A stretch of 64,000 bases of DNA from JBCCBV01 sp039033855 (GTDB lineage: Bacteria; Planctomycetota; Phycisphaerae; Phycisphaerales; Phycisphaeraceae). Made by a program: the position numbers and the translations under genes. This document shows positions 16,327-25,592 of this stretch, one piece after another (position 1 is the stretch's first letter; each line of letters opens with the position of its first letter). The notes under the pieces were generated by a model that was not told the origin of the DNA, did no database searches, and saw only the letters and a list, made by a program, of their open reading frames with translations. The stretch lies in the NCBI GenBank assembly GCA_039033855.1, contig JBCCBV010000001.1, positions 124,001-188,000 on the forward strand, read 5' to 3'.

Positions 16327-17292
16327 CTAAGGGATTTTCACGGTGCGCGTTGTCGAACCGCCCCGCCGTTGCCAATCGACCAGCGACCCGTCGTACCAAA
16401 CCGCGTCGTACCCCAGGTAGCGCAGCACGAAGAACGTCACGCTCGACTGCATGCCCGTCGCGCAATACGCCGCGACCGGCCGAGAGGCGTCGACCTCGGC
16501 GAACATCGCCCGCAGTTCCGACACGGGCCGCAGCGAAGGGTCCTTGATCGAACCGATGAGCCCTTGCCAGGGGACGCTTACCGCGCCGGGGATGTGGCCG
16601 GCTTCCAGCAGCTCCGGCCGGCCGAGCTGCTGGCCGTGATAGTTGCGGGCCAGGCGAGCGTCGACCAGCGACCACCCCTCTACATCAACGCCGTGCGCAA
16701 CCCGGTCGTACGTCGCTTCGAGCGTCGAAACCTTGCCGGGAACCCAATCGGTGGGCACGGCCTGAACTCCGCCGACCTCCATCGGCCGATCTTCAGCCAC
16801 CCACCGCCGCAGGTGCCCGTCGAGCAGGCTCATGCGGTCCGCCAACCCAAGCGTTGAAAGCGTGGCGAACACGCGGGCGGCAAACAGGCCCGACGCTTCG
16901 CCGTAGAGCACGATGCGCTGCGGGCGGTCGCCGTCGATCCCGACCGACCGGCACCACGCGACGAGTTCCGCGCGTCCGATCTGGCGATCGGGGTAGTCGG
17001 CCTCTTCATCAAGCAAGTCTTCGATATCGACGAACACCGCGCCCGGCAGGTGGCCACGCCGGTCGTAGGCCAATCGGCCATGCCCCACGTGCAATAGGAC
17101 AAGGTCCGGGTCGTCGAGCATGGCCTGGAGCTCGGCGCCGTTGAGCAGCATGGCCCGCCGCAACTCGGGGGCATCGCGCGCTTCAGCGACCGACGCTGTG
17201 ATCGGGACGGAGGTATCCGCACGACCTGAACTTGCCGGCGCCCAAATCGCGAAGCCGAGGAAAGCCAATCCGGCCCATCGATAGTGCAACAT
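16327..17292 (-). CDS. secreted tandem-rhodanese sulfurtransferase
   Basis: 321 residues from ATG 17292, with GGAGG six bases upstream (an in-frame GTG is three bases before). The N-terminus is a signal peptide (WAGLAFLGFAIWAPASSGRA), so it acts outside the cytoplasm. There are two rhodanese domains. The first (about 50-165) has GHLPGAVFVDIEDLL but LYGEASGLFA where the catalytic Cys loop should be, so it is inactive. The second (about 185-320) has GHIPGAVSVPW and the active loop CATGMQSS. This matches thiosulfate or 3-mercaptopyruvate sulfurtransferases. Monocistronic. Confidence 0.9.
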   Translation of the reverse strand: MLHYRWAGLAFLGFAIWAPASSGRADTSVPITASVAEARDAPELRRAMLLNGAELQAMLDDPDLVLLHVGHGRLAYDRRGHLPGAVFVDIEDLLDEEADYPDRQIGRAELVAWCRSVGIDGDRPQRIVLYGEASGLFAARVFATLSTLGLADRMSLLDGHLRRWVAEDRPMEVGGVQAVPTDWVPGKVSTLEATYDRVAHGVDVEGWSLVDARLARNYHGQQLGRPELLEAGHIPGAVSVPWQGLIGSIKDPSLRPVSELRAMFAEVDASRPVAAYCATGMQSSVTFFVLRYLGYDAVWYDGSLVDWQRRGGSTTRTVKIP

Positions 17293-17375
17293 CACAATCC
17301 TCCAGGGTGCGGGAAACTCCGCAAAGCGTAGCCGTTGGGGCGCAACCCTTGCGACGCTCTCGGGCGACCCGGCGC

Positions 17376-17418
17376 AAAAAAAAGCGGGGCAGGCTTGTTT
17401 GAAGCCCGCCCCGCGCTT
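17376..17418 (-). terminator. rho-independent terminator after the PEP-CTERM gene pair
   Basis: The minus strand reads a long GC hairpin (GCGGGGC-GGGCTT / AAGCC-GCCCCGC with a CAAAC-type loop) followed by eight T residues. It ends the leftward PEP-CTERM transcript 44 bases after the stop at 17462. Confidence 0.88.
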
Positions 17419-17461
17419 TGGATTTCAATCTACCCAGCATCACGCCGGGCTTACTACGCAC

Positions 17462-18490
17462 TCAGGCGCGACGACGACGGGCCGCAACCAGGCCGCCCAG
17501 GCCGAGCAGCGCCATGGTGGTGGGCTCGGGGATGGTGTAGTAGCCGAGGCTGCCGTCGGTCCAGGCGATGCCGGGGCCGTAGGTCGGGTCGTCGAACCAC
17601 GAGAGCTGGTTGATGGTGTCCGAACCCGGGCCGGCAGCAAACTGAGCCTCGGTCAGGACTACGGCCAGGGTGCCCACGGGGTTGGCGGGGTCGTACGACA
17701 GCAAATAGTCCGAGTCGTTCTCGTAGAAGTAAACCAGTCCGTCGTCGCCGAGCAGGATGTCGCCGAAGCCGGCGCGGCCGTCGATGTCGTCGGTCACGGC
17801 TTCGATCTCGGCGGTCGTCAGCACCACGCTGAAGCTGTCGGCGACGGTGTCCCAGGCGTAGAGCTCGTCGTTGGAGTTGCTGCCGATGAGCACGGTGTCG
17901 CCATCGATGCCGATGCCGCCGATGCTGGTGCCAACGGTCGCAAAGTCCACGGCGCCGATCTCGGTCGAAACGACGTTGGCCGGCGAGACGGTGTAGAGCA
18001 CGTCGGTCGACGACTCGACGCCGTAGATCGTGCCGTCGGCGGCCACTTCGTAGAACGCGGTGTTGTTTGCGGCGCCGAGGGCGGCGGTGAAGTCGGCGGT
18101 CGAAACCACTTCGGTCACGGCACCGGTGCCCAGGTCGATCTCGGTCACGGTGTTGCCGAGCGCGTCCATCAGGCGGATCGAGTTGCCCACCACGGCCATG
18201 CCGGGCGTGCCGAGCACTTCCACGGCGAAGTCGGGGATATCGGCGATAGTGGTGAACGACGTGCCATCAAAAGCGGTCAGCGACTGCCCGAGCACGGCGC
18301 CCGAGGGCTCGCGCTGCAGGGAGTAGGCGGTCTTGAAGTCAGCCGAGGTGGCGACGGTGTCCAGCAGCGGCGCGGCCAGCGTGCCGTTGTTGGCTTCGGC
18401 TTCCGAGAACACCTCGACGTAAGCCTGGGCCGAGGCGCCGGTGGCGAAGGTGGCCGCGAGGCCGGCAGCGAGAAGCGAGCGGGTCATCAT
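17462..18490 (-). CDS. PEP-CTERM secreted protein, beta-propeller-like
   Basis: 342 residues from ATG 18490 (AAGGAG six bases before). The signal peptide is MMTRSLLAAGLAATFATGASA. The mature domain has repeating blades with patterns such as GTSFTTIADIPDF, TGAVTEVVSTADF and VADSFSVVLTTAEI, consistent with an extracellular propeller. The C-terminus is a PEP-CTERM signal: IPEPTTMALLGLGG, a hydrophobic run, then ARRRRA. The exosortase that would cleave it is not in this window. It is probably the second gene of an operon with the larger PEP-CTERM protein, 106 bp apart. Binding target unknown. Confidence 0.9.
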   Translation of the reverse strand: MMTRSLLAAGLAATFATGASAQAYVEVFSEAEANNGTLAAPLLDTVATSADFKTAYSLQREPSGAVLGQSLTAFDGTSFTTIADIPDFAVEVLGTPGMAVVGNSIRLMDALGNTVTEIDLGTGAVTEVVSTADFTAALGAANNTAFYEVAADGTIYGVESSTDVLYTVSPANVVSTEIGAVDFATVGTSIGGIGIDGDTVLIGSNSNDELYAWDTVADSFSVVLTTAEIEAVTDDIDGRAGFGDILLGDDGLVYFYENDSDYLLSYDPANPVGTLAVVLTEAQFAAGPGSDTINQLSWFDDPTYGPGIAWTDGSLGYYTIPEPTTMALLGLGGLVAARRRRA

Positions 18491-18544
18491 GTCTTTCTCC
18501 TTGAGAAACGGGTGAACAAACAAGCAGGTGCGTCATCGAGACGC

Positions 18545-18580
18545 GGCAGGCGGGGCCGATGCGGAAACGCTCCGCCTGCC
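18545..18580. repeat. intercistronic hairpin between PEP-CTERM genes
   Basis: GGCAGGCGG (18545-18553) and CCGCCTGCC (18572-18580) form a perfect 9-bp stem. The T-run lies before the hairpin in the transcribed (minus) direction, so it is not a normal terminator. It could stabilise or separate the two transcripts. Confidence 0.5.
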
Positions 18581-18596
18581 CCAAAAAAGGGTCGGG

Positions 18597-20534
18597 TTAG
18601 CGTGGGCAGGCCATTCCAGATCGTCGGCGTCGGCCGACCAGCCACAACGCCGGGGCGGCCAGCAAGATCGATGCGGGTTCAGGCACGGCCGCGGGGTTCA
18701 CCGCGCCGAAGTTCGACGCGAGCGCATCAAAGTCCAGCAGGTCGGTGAACTGGTCGCCGTTGAAGTCGCCCCCGGCCCAGCCCGCGTCCTTGGCGCCGAA
18801 GTTGGCCGCCAGCGCGTCGAAATCGAGCAAGTCCACCACGGTGTCGAGGTTGGCGTTGCCGAAGTTCGTGCCGAGCACGGTTTCGACCAGGAACGTCAGG
18901 TCGTCCGCATCGTTGTCGGCGTCGCCGTCGAGGTCGAAGCCATCGACGCCCAGATAGTCGCCGAGGATGTCGATGTCGGTGTCGTCAACGACGCGGTTGT
19001 AGTCGAAGTCGCCCTCGACCAGGGCCTGCGGCGTAATCAAGATGGAATAGAGCTCTTCGAGGCCGCTGACGTTGACCGCCTGGGCTTCGAGCAAGATGGT
19101 CACGTCGCCATTGACATCGCGGTCGCTCAGGCCGAAGCCGATGCCGAGGTCGGCCAGCACGCCGCCGCCGTCGATACCGGTGACGCCCTGAAGCACCACG
19201 ACCTCGCCGTTGAGGATGATGCCGTCGTTGGTGGTGTAGGCCAAGTCGCCATCGTTATTCATGGTGACGTTGTTGAAGAACGTACCTTGGCTAAACGTGC
19301 CGCCGCCGAGGTCGGCGGAGATGGGCACGTCGGTGCCCTGCACGACGGAAACCCCGCCGTTGACCACGATCACGTCGTCTGCGGCGACCGAGCCCAGGTC
19401 GACGCGCGAGGCCCAGAAACCCTTGTTGTTGACCGAGTCGAGGCTGAAGCTGGAGATAACGCTCACGCCGTCGCCGCCCAGACGATCGGGGGCCACGGTC
19501 ACGCCCTCGACAATGTCCGAGCCGTCGACGTATTCCGCGACCTGGCCGTTGTAGACCAGCACGTCTTCGGTGTTGTCGTCGGCCGGGTCGAGGTCGTACA
19601 CATAGGCCACCTGCTGGCCGTCGTCGGAGATGCCAAAGGCGCCGATGGGCGAGACGTCGAAGTCGTCGAACTCCGCCGAGTTGGCGGGGTTGTTGATTTC
19701 GGCGATGCCGATGATGACGTTCGGCCCATCGTCATTGGTGATGACGTCGCCGGTCTGCAGGAGCGACGTCACCGTGCCGGTGGCTTTGTCGTAGCGGAGA
19801 ATGGCTTGGTTGACGGCATCCCCGACAAAGCCGTTGTCGCCGGGGTCGCCGCTGATGACCGCGGCGGTCCCGCCGGACACCCCCTCGCCGCTGAAGACCA
19901 AGTCGCCGTCGTCGAGCAGGGCGACTTTGCCAACCGAGCCGGTCTCAAACGTGGCGCCGCCGCTAAACCCCGCCGCCGCGGGCACCGCCCCGCCGGGTGC
20001 GGCCACGACGGTGGAGTTCAGCCAGATGGCTTCAGTCACCGTGGGCACCAGGCTCGGGATGTTCTCGTTCACAAACGAGGTGTAGGCCAGGTCGCCGGCC
20101 GAGTTGATGATCGGGCTGCTGATGGCCTGGCGGGGGAAGCCGCCGAGGTTGTCTTCGTCTTCAAACAGAAGCGTCGGGCCGCCGCCGATGTCGCCAAACA
20201 ACACCGTGCGGGCTTGGGCGACCGGCTGAAACACGCCGGGGATAACCTCAACAAGTTCGTTGAAGGCAAACGCGGCGGTGAACACGTAGTTGCCGTTGGG
20301 CGCGATCGTGTCGGACAAAATCCGGTCGAGCGTGGCCGTGGACCCGGTGTCGCCATCGACAAATGCGGGGATCAGCGGGTCGCCGGTGTTGCCGAACTGG
20401 TCGGCGGCGGCCAACTGCACCGCGGTCTGCCCAGAGGCGGCGGGGGCCACCCAGGCCGCGACGGCCAACCCCGCGAGCAGGCAGGCGGTCGAATGGGCCG
20501 GGCGCAAGCGCAATGCCGGGGGAGTCTGGGTCAA
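18597..20534 (-). CDS. large PEP-CTERM protein with dockerin-like calcium repeats
   Basis: 645 residues from TTG 20534 (GGAG eight bases upstream; no usable ATG near). The N-terminal signal peptide ends ASGQ. Residues about 35-510 contain a repeated theme of 12-40 residues (INSAGDLAYTSFV, ISDDGQQVAYVYD, MNNDGDLAYTTND), typical of planctomycete choice-of-anchor-like proteins. Residues about 515-625 carry dockerin-type Asp-rich loops: GDFDYNRVVDDTDIDILG, DLDGDADNDADDL, NLDTVVDLLDFDALAANFG and GDFNGDQFTDLLDFDALASNFG. The tail VPEPASILLAAPALWLVGRRRR is a PEP-CTERM sorting signal. Likely cell-surface anchored or exported into the matrix; ligand unknown. Confidence 0.9.
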   Translation of the reverse strand: MTQTPPALRLRPAHSTACLLAGLAVAAWVAPAASGQTAVQLAAADQFGNTGDPLIPAFVDGDTGSTATLDRILSDTIAPNGNYVFTAAFAFNELVEVIPGVFQPVAQARTVLFGDIGGGPTLLFEDEDNLGGFPRQAISSPIINSAGDLAYTSFVNENIPSLVPTVTEAIWLNSTVVAAPGGAVPAAAGFSGGATFETGSVGKVALLDDGDLVFSGEGVSGGTAAVISGDPGDNGFVGDAVNQAILRYDKATGTVTSLLQTGDVITNDDGPNVIIGIAEINNPANSAEFDDFDVSPIGAFGISDDGQQVAYVYDLDPADDNTEDVLVYNGQVAEYVDGSDIVEGVTVAPDRLGGDGVSVISSFSLDSVNNKGFWASRVDLGSVAADDVIVVNGGVSVVQGTDVPISADLGGGTFSQGTFFNNVTMNNDGDLAYTTNDGIILNGEVVVLQGVTGIDGGGVLADLGIGFGLSDRDVNGDVTILLEAQAVNVSGLEELYSILITPQALVEGDFDYNRVVDDTDIDILGDYLGVDGFDLDGDADNDADDLTFLVETVLGTNFGNANLDTVVDLLDFDALAANFGAKDAGWAGGDFNGDQFTDLLDFDALASNFGAVNPAAVPEPASILLAAPALWLVGRRRRSGMACPR

Positions 20535-20851
20535 GGGTCTTTCTCCAACCCGGAAGCGGGCTATAACTCATTTAGGTTACATCGCTCATACTCCTCACGA
20601 AAGGCCGTCGCTCACTCTCGCCCGAATTTCACCGAAAACTCGCGCACCCACGCAGCGATCCAGCCCAAGGCGCCCAGAAAAGCGGCGGCAACGACGTTTG
20701 GAACCGCATATAAGGCTTGAACAGGCCTGATGATCGGCTACGCTGTTCAGGTCGGGGGCATCGCGGCCGGAATCATGGTCATGCCGTGCGGGCTTTCCCG
20801 CCAACCCTTCCCGCGGCCCGCACCGGGCACGAGATCGCCTTGGAGGCACCT
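20535..20851. other. divergent intergenic region, 317 bp
   Basis: This separates the leftward PEP-CTERM operon from the rightward prepilin-like gene. TACGCT at 20739-20744 is a possible -10 for the rightward gene, with a leader of about 100 bases. The open frames through it are shadows or upstream extensions. Nothing else is evident. Confidence 0.4.
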
Positions 20852-21727
20852 TTGAGCCCACCTCACCGCCGCGGATTTACCCTGATTGAGCTTCTGGTGG
20901 TCATCGCGATCATCGCTCTGCTGATCGGGATCCTGCTCCCGGTGCTCAGTTCGGCCCGCGAGCAGGCACGACTGACCAAGTGCCTCGCCCAGGTCCGCGG
21001 CATCTACCAGGCCTCGGCGGCCTACGAGGCGGACTACAACGGTTTCTTCCCCAACAGCGGCCGGGCCGGCTACGGCGCCCCCTATCGCCTGCCCGCGGGG
21101 GGCGGCCTGGACGGACAAACTCTCGGCAGAGACCCGGGCGCAACTGGCACATCGGGCGTAGACCCCGGGATGGGCAATGCTGTCGGCCTGGGCCCCGTGC
21201 TCGAGCAGGGCAAATACATGACCGGCTCCGGCGCACCATGGGTCTGCCCCTCGGCAAACGAGTACATGACCAACCTGGGCAACTCGTATATCTACCGCGC
21301 GAGTGCTGGGCCAGCCGAGTTGTATAAAACGACAACTCCACCCGAGAACCTGCTCAAAGATGTCCTGACCGCTCGCTCTGACGAAATCGCCAAAGTTGTG
21401 GCCAACAATAAAATACCCTGGGTGAGCGGAAACTATAAATCGGCTTTGGCCAACCCAGTCAGCGAGCCCGTTGTCCGCGCCGCAGGCCCCGCAGAACAGA
21501 TGTATCAACGGACCGGGGGCCCTCCAGGCGTAACGATCACCAACCCGTTGTACGACTTCGCGTACGTCGCCCCCTCTAGTGAGACCGTCGAGGTCGGTAA
21601 CGAAGGTCAGCCCCACACCGGAGGCGGGAAGTTCACCGCCCTTAGCGCCAACAACGCGGCGTATTTTGACGGCTCAGCCTCCCTCCGCGGCCTAGAGGAT
21701 TCTGATTCGCAGACCACAGCGCCTTAG
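20852..21727 (+). CDS. prepilin-like protein with N-terminal methylation motif (type II secretion/pseudopilin)
   Basis: 291 residues from TTG 20852, chosen for GGAGG five bases upstream and because it gives a short basic leader before the cleavage site. The leader RRG|FTLIELLVVIAIIALLIG is the classic type IV prepilin signal cut by a prepilin peptidase, followed by LLPVLSSAREQAR. The mature part resembles the planctomycete DUF1559/H-X9-DG-like group, with an early ADYNGFFPNSG and a late segment with TALSANNAAYFDGSA, although the usual HPGG motif is not obvious. Planctomycetes have many such paralogues, usually of unknown function. Confidence 0.85.
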   Translation: MSPPHRRGFTLIELLVVIAIIALLIGILLPVLSSAREQARLTKCLAQVRGIYQASAAYEADYNGFFPNSGRAGYGAPYRLPAGGGLDGQTLGRDPGATGTSGVDPGMGNAVGLGPVLEQGKYMTGSGAPWVCPSANEYMTNLGNSYIYRASAGPAELYKTTTPPENLLKDVLTARSDEIAKVVANNKIPWVSGNYKSALANPVSEPVVRAAGPAEQMYQRTGGPPGVTITNPLYDFAYVAPSSETVEVGNEGQPHTGGGKFTALSANNAAYFDGSASLRGLEDSDSQTTAP

Positions 21728-21809
21728 TCTTGCAAGCGACCTACTTGCGCGTCCGGGTACCGTGCACACAACCTGCCCCCTACCGTGGCGACAAGGAGGT
21801 CCACGGCTC

Positions 21810-23081
21810 ATGAAGCATTCGCCCCTGCTCTTGGCCGGCCTGGTGGTGTTGTCGTTCGCCTGGGCCTTCGGGCTGCTCTCTCCCCGCTCCGCATTGTCCG
21901 GCAGCGACGCCCTGCTCGCGCAGACCGGCGACCCGACCGCGTCCGCCGACCCTTTGCTCGCCTCGCCCGAAGCGTTGCGCGCCGCTTACACCCTTTCGAC
22001 CGACCAGTGGCCGCCGGCTCACGTGGATGAAGGCGTGGCGTTCGAAGAGCTCGGCCTGCTGCCCGACGTCATCCACCCCGAAGACAACCAGCCCACCAAA
22101 GATCGCGTCGATCTCGGCAAGATGTTGTTCTTCGACCCGCGGTTGTCGACCAGCAACCAGATCGCCTGCGCCTCCTGCCACGACCCGGACCTGGGTTGGG
22201 CCGACGGTCGGACCACGTCGTTCGGGCATCAGCGCAAGCAGTTGGGGCGCAACGCGCCGACCTCGCTGTACGCCGGGCACTGGGACCGCCTGTTCTGGGA
22301 CGGCCGGGCCGAGTCGCCCGAAGACCTGGTCGTGGCCGTGATCACCAACCGCGACGAGCTGCGCAGCACCGCCGAGGAGATCGAGGCCAAGTTCAACGCG
22401 ATCCCGGAATACCGAGAATATTTTTCCGAGGCCTACGGCGTCGACACCATCACGCTCGACGACCTGGCCAAGGCCGTCGCCCTGTTCATGCGCAGCACCA
22501 GCGAGGGGCGCTCGCGGTTCGACTCGTTCCTGCGCGGACGGCACAACGCGCTCAGCGACGCCGAACTCCGCGGCCTGCACCTGTACCGCACCAAAGCCCT
22601 GTGCATGAACTGCCACAGCGGGCCGCTGCTGAGCGACAACGCGTTCCACAACACCGGGTTAACGCTGTTCGGCACGCCGCGCGAAGACCTCGGCCGGTAC
22701 CACGAAACCGGCGACCCGGCCGACGTCGGCGCCTTCAAGACCCCGACCCTGCGCAACATCGACAAGACCCGCCCCTACATGCACCACGGCCTGTTCGAGA
22801 GCCTCGAGGTCACCGTGCGGGCCTACAACGGCGGGATGCCCAGCCCCGCGGGCCGCAACGCCGAGCCAGGGCCAAACCGGCCGCTGCCGGTCAAAGACGA
22901 GCGGGTGCACCGCCTGAACCTGACCGAGCAGGAAATCCACGACGTGGTCGCGTTCATGGAGACGCTCAGCGAACCGCACCGCGTGTTCCGCGCCCCCACG
23001 CTGCCCCCCGACCCGTTCGCCGAAGATGCGGTCGACCCGGGCCATGCTGGCATCAAGCGCCCGCCCGCCCCGGCGCCGTAG
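21810..23081 (+). CDS. di-haem cytochrome c peroxidase / MauG family protein
   Basis: 423 residues from ATG 21810, with AAGGAGG upstream. The N-terminus (MKHSPLLLAGLVVLSFAWAF) is a signal peptide, so the protein is periplasmic. It has two CxxCH haem-binding sites: CASCH (120-124) and CMNCH (265-269). Family landmarks are LGKMLFFDPRLS, ISCASCH-like context, LGRNAPTSLYAG, WDGRAESPEDLV and a C-terminal FKTPTLRNIDKTRPYMHHGLF. It reduces H2O2 with cytochrome electrons or oxidises a protein partner. No partner gene is adjacent. Confidence 0.93.
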   Translation: MKHSPLLLAGLVVLSFAWAFGLLSPRSALSGSDALLAQTGDPTASADPLLASPEALRAAYTLSTDQWPPAHVDEGVAFEELGLLPDVIHPEDNQPTKDRVDLGKMLFFDPRLSTSNQIACASCHDPDLGWADGRTTSFGHQRKQLGRNAPTSLYAGHWDRLFWDGRAESPEDLVVAVITNRDELRSTAEEIEAKFNAIPEYREYFSEAYGVDTITLDDLAKAVALFMRSTSEGRSRFDSFLRGRHNALSDAELRGLHLYRTKALCMNCHSGPLLSDNAFHNTGLTLFGTPREDLGRYHETGDPADVGAFKTPTLRNIDKTRPYMHHGLFESLEVTVRAYNGGMPSPAGRNAEPGPNRPLPVKDERVHRLNLTEQEIHDVVAFMETLSEPHRVFRAPTLPPDPFAEDAVDPGHAGIKRPPAPAP

Positions 23082-23144
23082 GTCGTCTTGACACATTGTC
23101 GATGCCGCCGGTCGCGCCCCCCACGGGATGAGCCGCCGAGTGGT

Positions 23145-24347
23145 TTACGCCACCGTCGCGGCCGGCTTGAGCGCCGATTTGAGTTGGCGCATCGCCTGCC
23201 GAATGCGCTGCTCGTTTTCCACGAGCGCCATGCGCACGTAGCCCTCGCCCCGCGGGCCGAACGCGGCGCCGGGGGTCATGGCGATGTCGGCCTTCTCGAC
23301 CATCTCGACGCAGAGCTTTTCGGTGGAGCCCTCGAACCGGGCCAGGTGTTCGTCGCTGACCCGCGCCCAGATGAACATCGACGCCCGCGGCGAATCGACC
23401 TGCCAACCGATTTGTCGGAGCGCTTGCACCAGCACGTCGCGCCGAGCGGCGTACTTCTGGTTCTGTTGGTCGATGTGCTTATCGCCTTCGCGCATGGCGA
23501 TGATGGCGGCGATCTGCACCGCCTGGAAGATGCCGTAGTCGTAGTACCCCTTGACCTTCGCCAGGGCCGAGATCATCTCGCGGTTGCCGCAGCAGAAGCC
23601 GATCCGCCAGCCGGCCATGTTGTAGGGCTTGCTCAGCGTGGTGAACTCCACGCCATAGTCCTTGGCGCCGTCGGCCTGCAGGTAGCTCGGCGCCCGGTAG
23701 CCGTCGAAACAGGTTTCGCCGTAGGCGAAGTCGTGCAACACCATCACCTGATGCCGCCGGGCCACGGCCACCACGTCGTCGAAAAAGCCCGGATCAACCG
23801 TCAGCGTCGTGGGGTTGTGCGGATAGCACAGGATCACCACCTTGGGCTGCGGCGTCAGCGTGTCGAGCACATGGTCGACACGTTCCAAGAACGCCGCGTC
23901 ATTGCCCAACGGGACCGACACCGTCGAGGCGCCGGCCAAGATCACGGCCGTGGTGTGGATCTGGAACGCGGGGTCCGCAACCACGGCGATGTCGCCGGGC
24001 CCGAGCAGACCCAGGCACATGTGCGAAAAGCCTTCCTTCGAGCCGATGCAGGCGATGACCTCTTGCTCGGGGTCGAGCTCGACGCCCCACTTACGCTCGT
24101 ACTTGATCGCCATGTCGCGCCGCAGGTTCTCGAGCCCGCGCGACAGCGAGTACCGGCTGTTACGCGGGTCGACCACGGCCTCACGCAGCTTGTCCACCAC
24201 CGCGTCCGGGGGCAGGTCGCGCGGATTGCCCATGTTCAAGTCGATCACGTCCGCGCCGGCCCGGCGTTTGTCGCGGATCAGCTGCGTGAGCCGGCCCAGC
24301 ACATAAGCGGGCAGGCGTTCGATTCGGCTGGCGACCTGGATCTGCAT
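23145..24347 (-). CDS. alaC: class I/II aminotransferase, AlaC-like
   Basis: 400 residues from ATG 24347 (GGGAG five bases before). PLP lysine K240 lies in TLSKPYNMAGWR; other landmarks are IDLNMGNP, YSLSRGLENLRRDMA, IGSKEGFSHM, CYPHNPT and HDFAYGETCFDGY. By eye it aligns along its whole length with E. coli AlaC (glutamate-pyruvate aminotransferase), including RIDRLP-like RIERLPAYV at the N-terminus. LL-diaminopimelate aminotransferases are close relatives, so the substrate is not certain. It is read leftward after the parvulin gene with a 90-bp gap. Confidence 0.86.
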   Translation of the reverse strand: MQIQVASRIERLPAYVLGRLTQLIRDKRRAGADVIDLNMGNPRDLPPDAVVDKLREAVVDPRNSRYSLSRGLENLRRDMAIKYERKWGVELDPEQEVIACIGSKEGFSHMCLGLLGPGDIAVVADPAFQIHTTAVILAGASTVSVPLGNDAAFLERVDHVLDTLTPQPKVVILCYPHNPTTLTVDPGFFDDVVAVARRHQVMVLHDFAYGETCFDGYRAPSYLQADGAKDYGVEFTTLSKPYNMAGWRIGFCCGNREMISALAKVKGYYDYGIFQAVQIAAIIAMREGDKHIDQQNQKYAARRDVLVQALRQIGWQVDSPRASMFIWARVSDEHLARFEGSTEKLCVEMVEKADIAMTPGAAFGPRGEGYVRMALVENEQRIRQAMRQLKSALKPAATVA

Positions 24348-24436
24348 CGCGTCTCCCGCCGAGCCCCTGGCCCGGACGATCCGAACCCCGGCCGGACACG
24401 GATTCGTCCGCGTGGCCGCCGGGGCATGCCCAAAGT

Positions 24437-25504
24437 TTAGCGGGCCGGTTGGCCGGCTCGCTCGCCGGGCTCGGCCGAATCGCGGGCCCGCCGCCACGCC
24501 GGCGCCAGGTCGGGATCGATGACCATGACCGACGCGTCCAGCAATAAGTCGCGAGCCAGGCGGCGCATGGCCAGACGCTCGGCCTCCAGCCGCAAGGCCC
24601 GGTCGAGCTCGCCGCGCACCTCTTGCAAAGGCGGCCTGGGGTCGGCGATCGACGCTTCGAGTTGGAGGATCAGATACCCCCCTTCGACCGCGATCGGCGC
24701 TGACACCGCGCCCGGCGCCATCTCGGCCAGCGCCTGCCGCATCGCCAACGGCCAGGCCGTGTCGACGCCGGAGATCGCCGGCAGCGATCCGCCGACCTCG
24801 CCGGAGGGGTCCGTCGATAGCTCGCGCGCCAACCGGGCAAAGGGTTCGCCTTCGTCGAGCCGCTCGAGCACCTCTTGCGCTTCGGGGAGCGACGACACCG
24901 CCACGATCCGGGCCAGATAGCGCGGCCCGTAGCGCAGGTCGTACCGCCGAAGGATCGACGCTTCGCTCGGCGACGACGCGGGCGGGACCAGCCGTCGCAG
25001 CCCGGCATTGCGCGTCTCCAACTCGGCGAAGCGCGCTGCGCTCAGGCCCCGGCGAGCACGAAATGCGGCCAGCAGCGCCTCGGGGTCGGCTTCGAGGTCG
25101 GCCTCGGTGTCCGCACCAGCCTCTGCAGCGCCCGACCGCTGGCGAAGTTCTTGCAGCAGCGCCCCGCGCTCTTGAGCAAGGTCCTCCTCGGTCAGCACCA
25201 CACCCCGCTGGGCGAGCCGCTCGCTCACGGCCCTTCCCAGCACCAATTCCGACAGCGCGTCCGGCCCGCCCGCCTCCAGCAGCGCGGCGCTGACCTGGTC
25301 GCGCGTTACCGCCTGCCCCCCCACCAACAGCACGGTGGGAGACGCCGTTTGGGCTTGCTCATTCGCCGGGGTTGGCGCTTCGGGGTCCCAAGGCTCGGGC
25401 GTATACTGCGGGGCACAGCCCGCGGCGACCGCCGCGCATAGAGCAGCCGCCAATCGGGTGGGAACCCGTCGGAGCCGGTTGCATCGCCAGGCAGGACGCC
25501 GCAT
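24437..25504 (-). CDS. parvulin-type peptidyl-prolyl isomerase lipoprotein (SurA/PrsA-like)
   Basis: 355 residues. The signal peptide ends in a lipobox (AVAAGCAP), so the protein is probably membrane-anchored outside the cytoplasm. A SurA-like N-terminal helical domain (about 55-190) starts with LLVGGQAVTRDQVSAALLE. A parvulin PpiC domain (about 200-290) has AQEVLERLDEGEPFARLARELS, GGSLPAISG and GAVSAPIAVEGGYLILQLE. The C-terminal helix is rich in Arg, Glu and Leu. It assists folding of exported proteins. Confidence 0.87.
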   Translation of the reverse strand: MRRPAWRCNRLRRVPTRLAAALCAAVAAGCAPQYTPEPWDPEAPTPANEQAQTASPTVLLVGGQAVTRDQVSAALLEAGGPDALSELVLGRAVSERLAQRGVVLTEEDLAQERGALLQELRQRSGAAEAGADTEADLEADPEALLAAFRARRGLSAARFAELETRNAGLRRLVPPASSPSEASILRRYDLRYGPRYLARIVAVSSLPEAQEVLERLDEGEPFARLARELSTDPSGEVGGSLPAISGVDTAWPLAMRQALAEMAPGAVSAPIAVEGGYLILQLEASIADPRPPLQEVRGELDRALRLEAERLAMRRLARDLLLDASVMVIDPDLAPAWRRARDSAEPGERAGQPAR

Positions 25505-25592
25505 CGCCGGGAAGTTGGCCTACGCGAGGCCTCAGGTCAACCTCGAGTCGAGGCAGGCCGGGCTACGCCGAACGGCGTTTGTGTGATCGACC

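Noticed and set aside
18545..18580. Rho-independent terminator between the two PEP-CTERM genes
   Set aside because: The T-run is upstream, not downstream, of the stem in the transcribed direction.
18528..20720. 730-codon open frame on the plus strand
   Set aside because: Shadow of the PEP-CTERM/dockerin gene, which has a signal peptide and sorting tail on the other strand.
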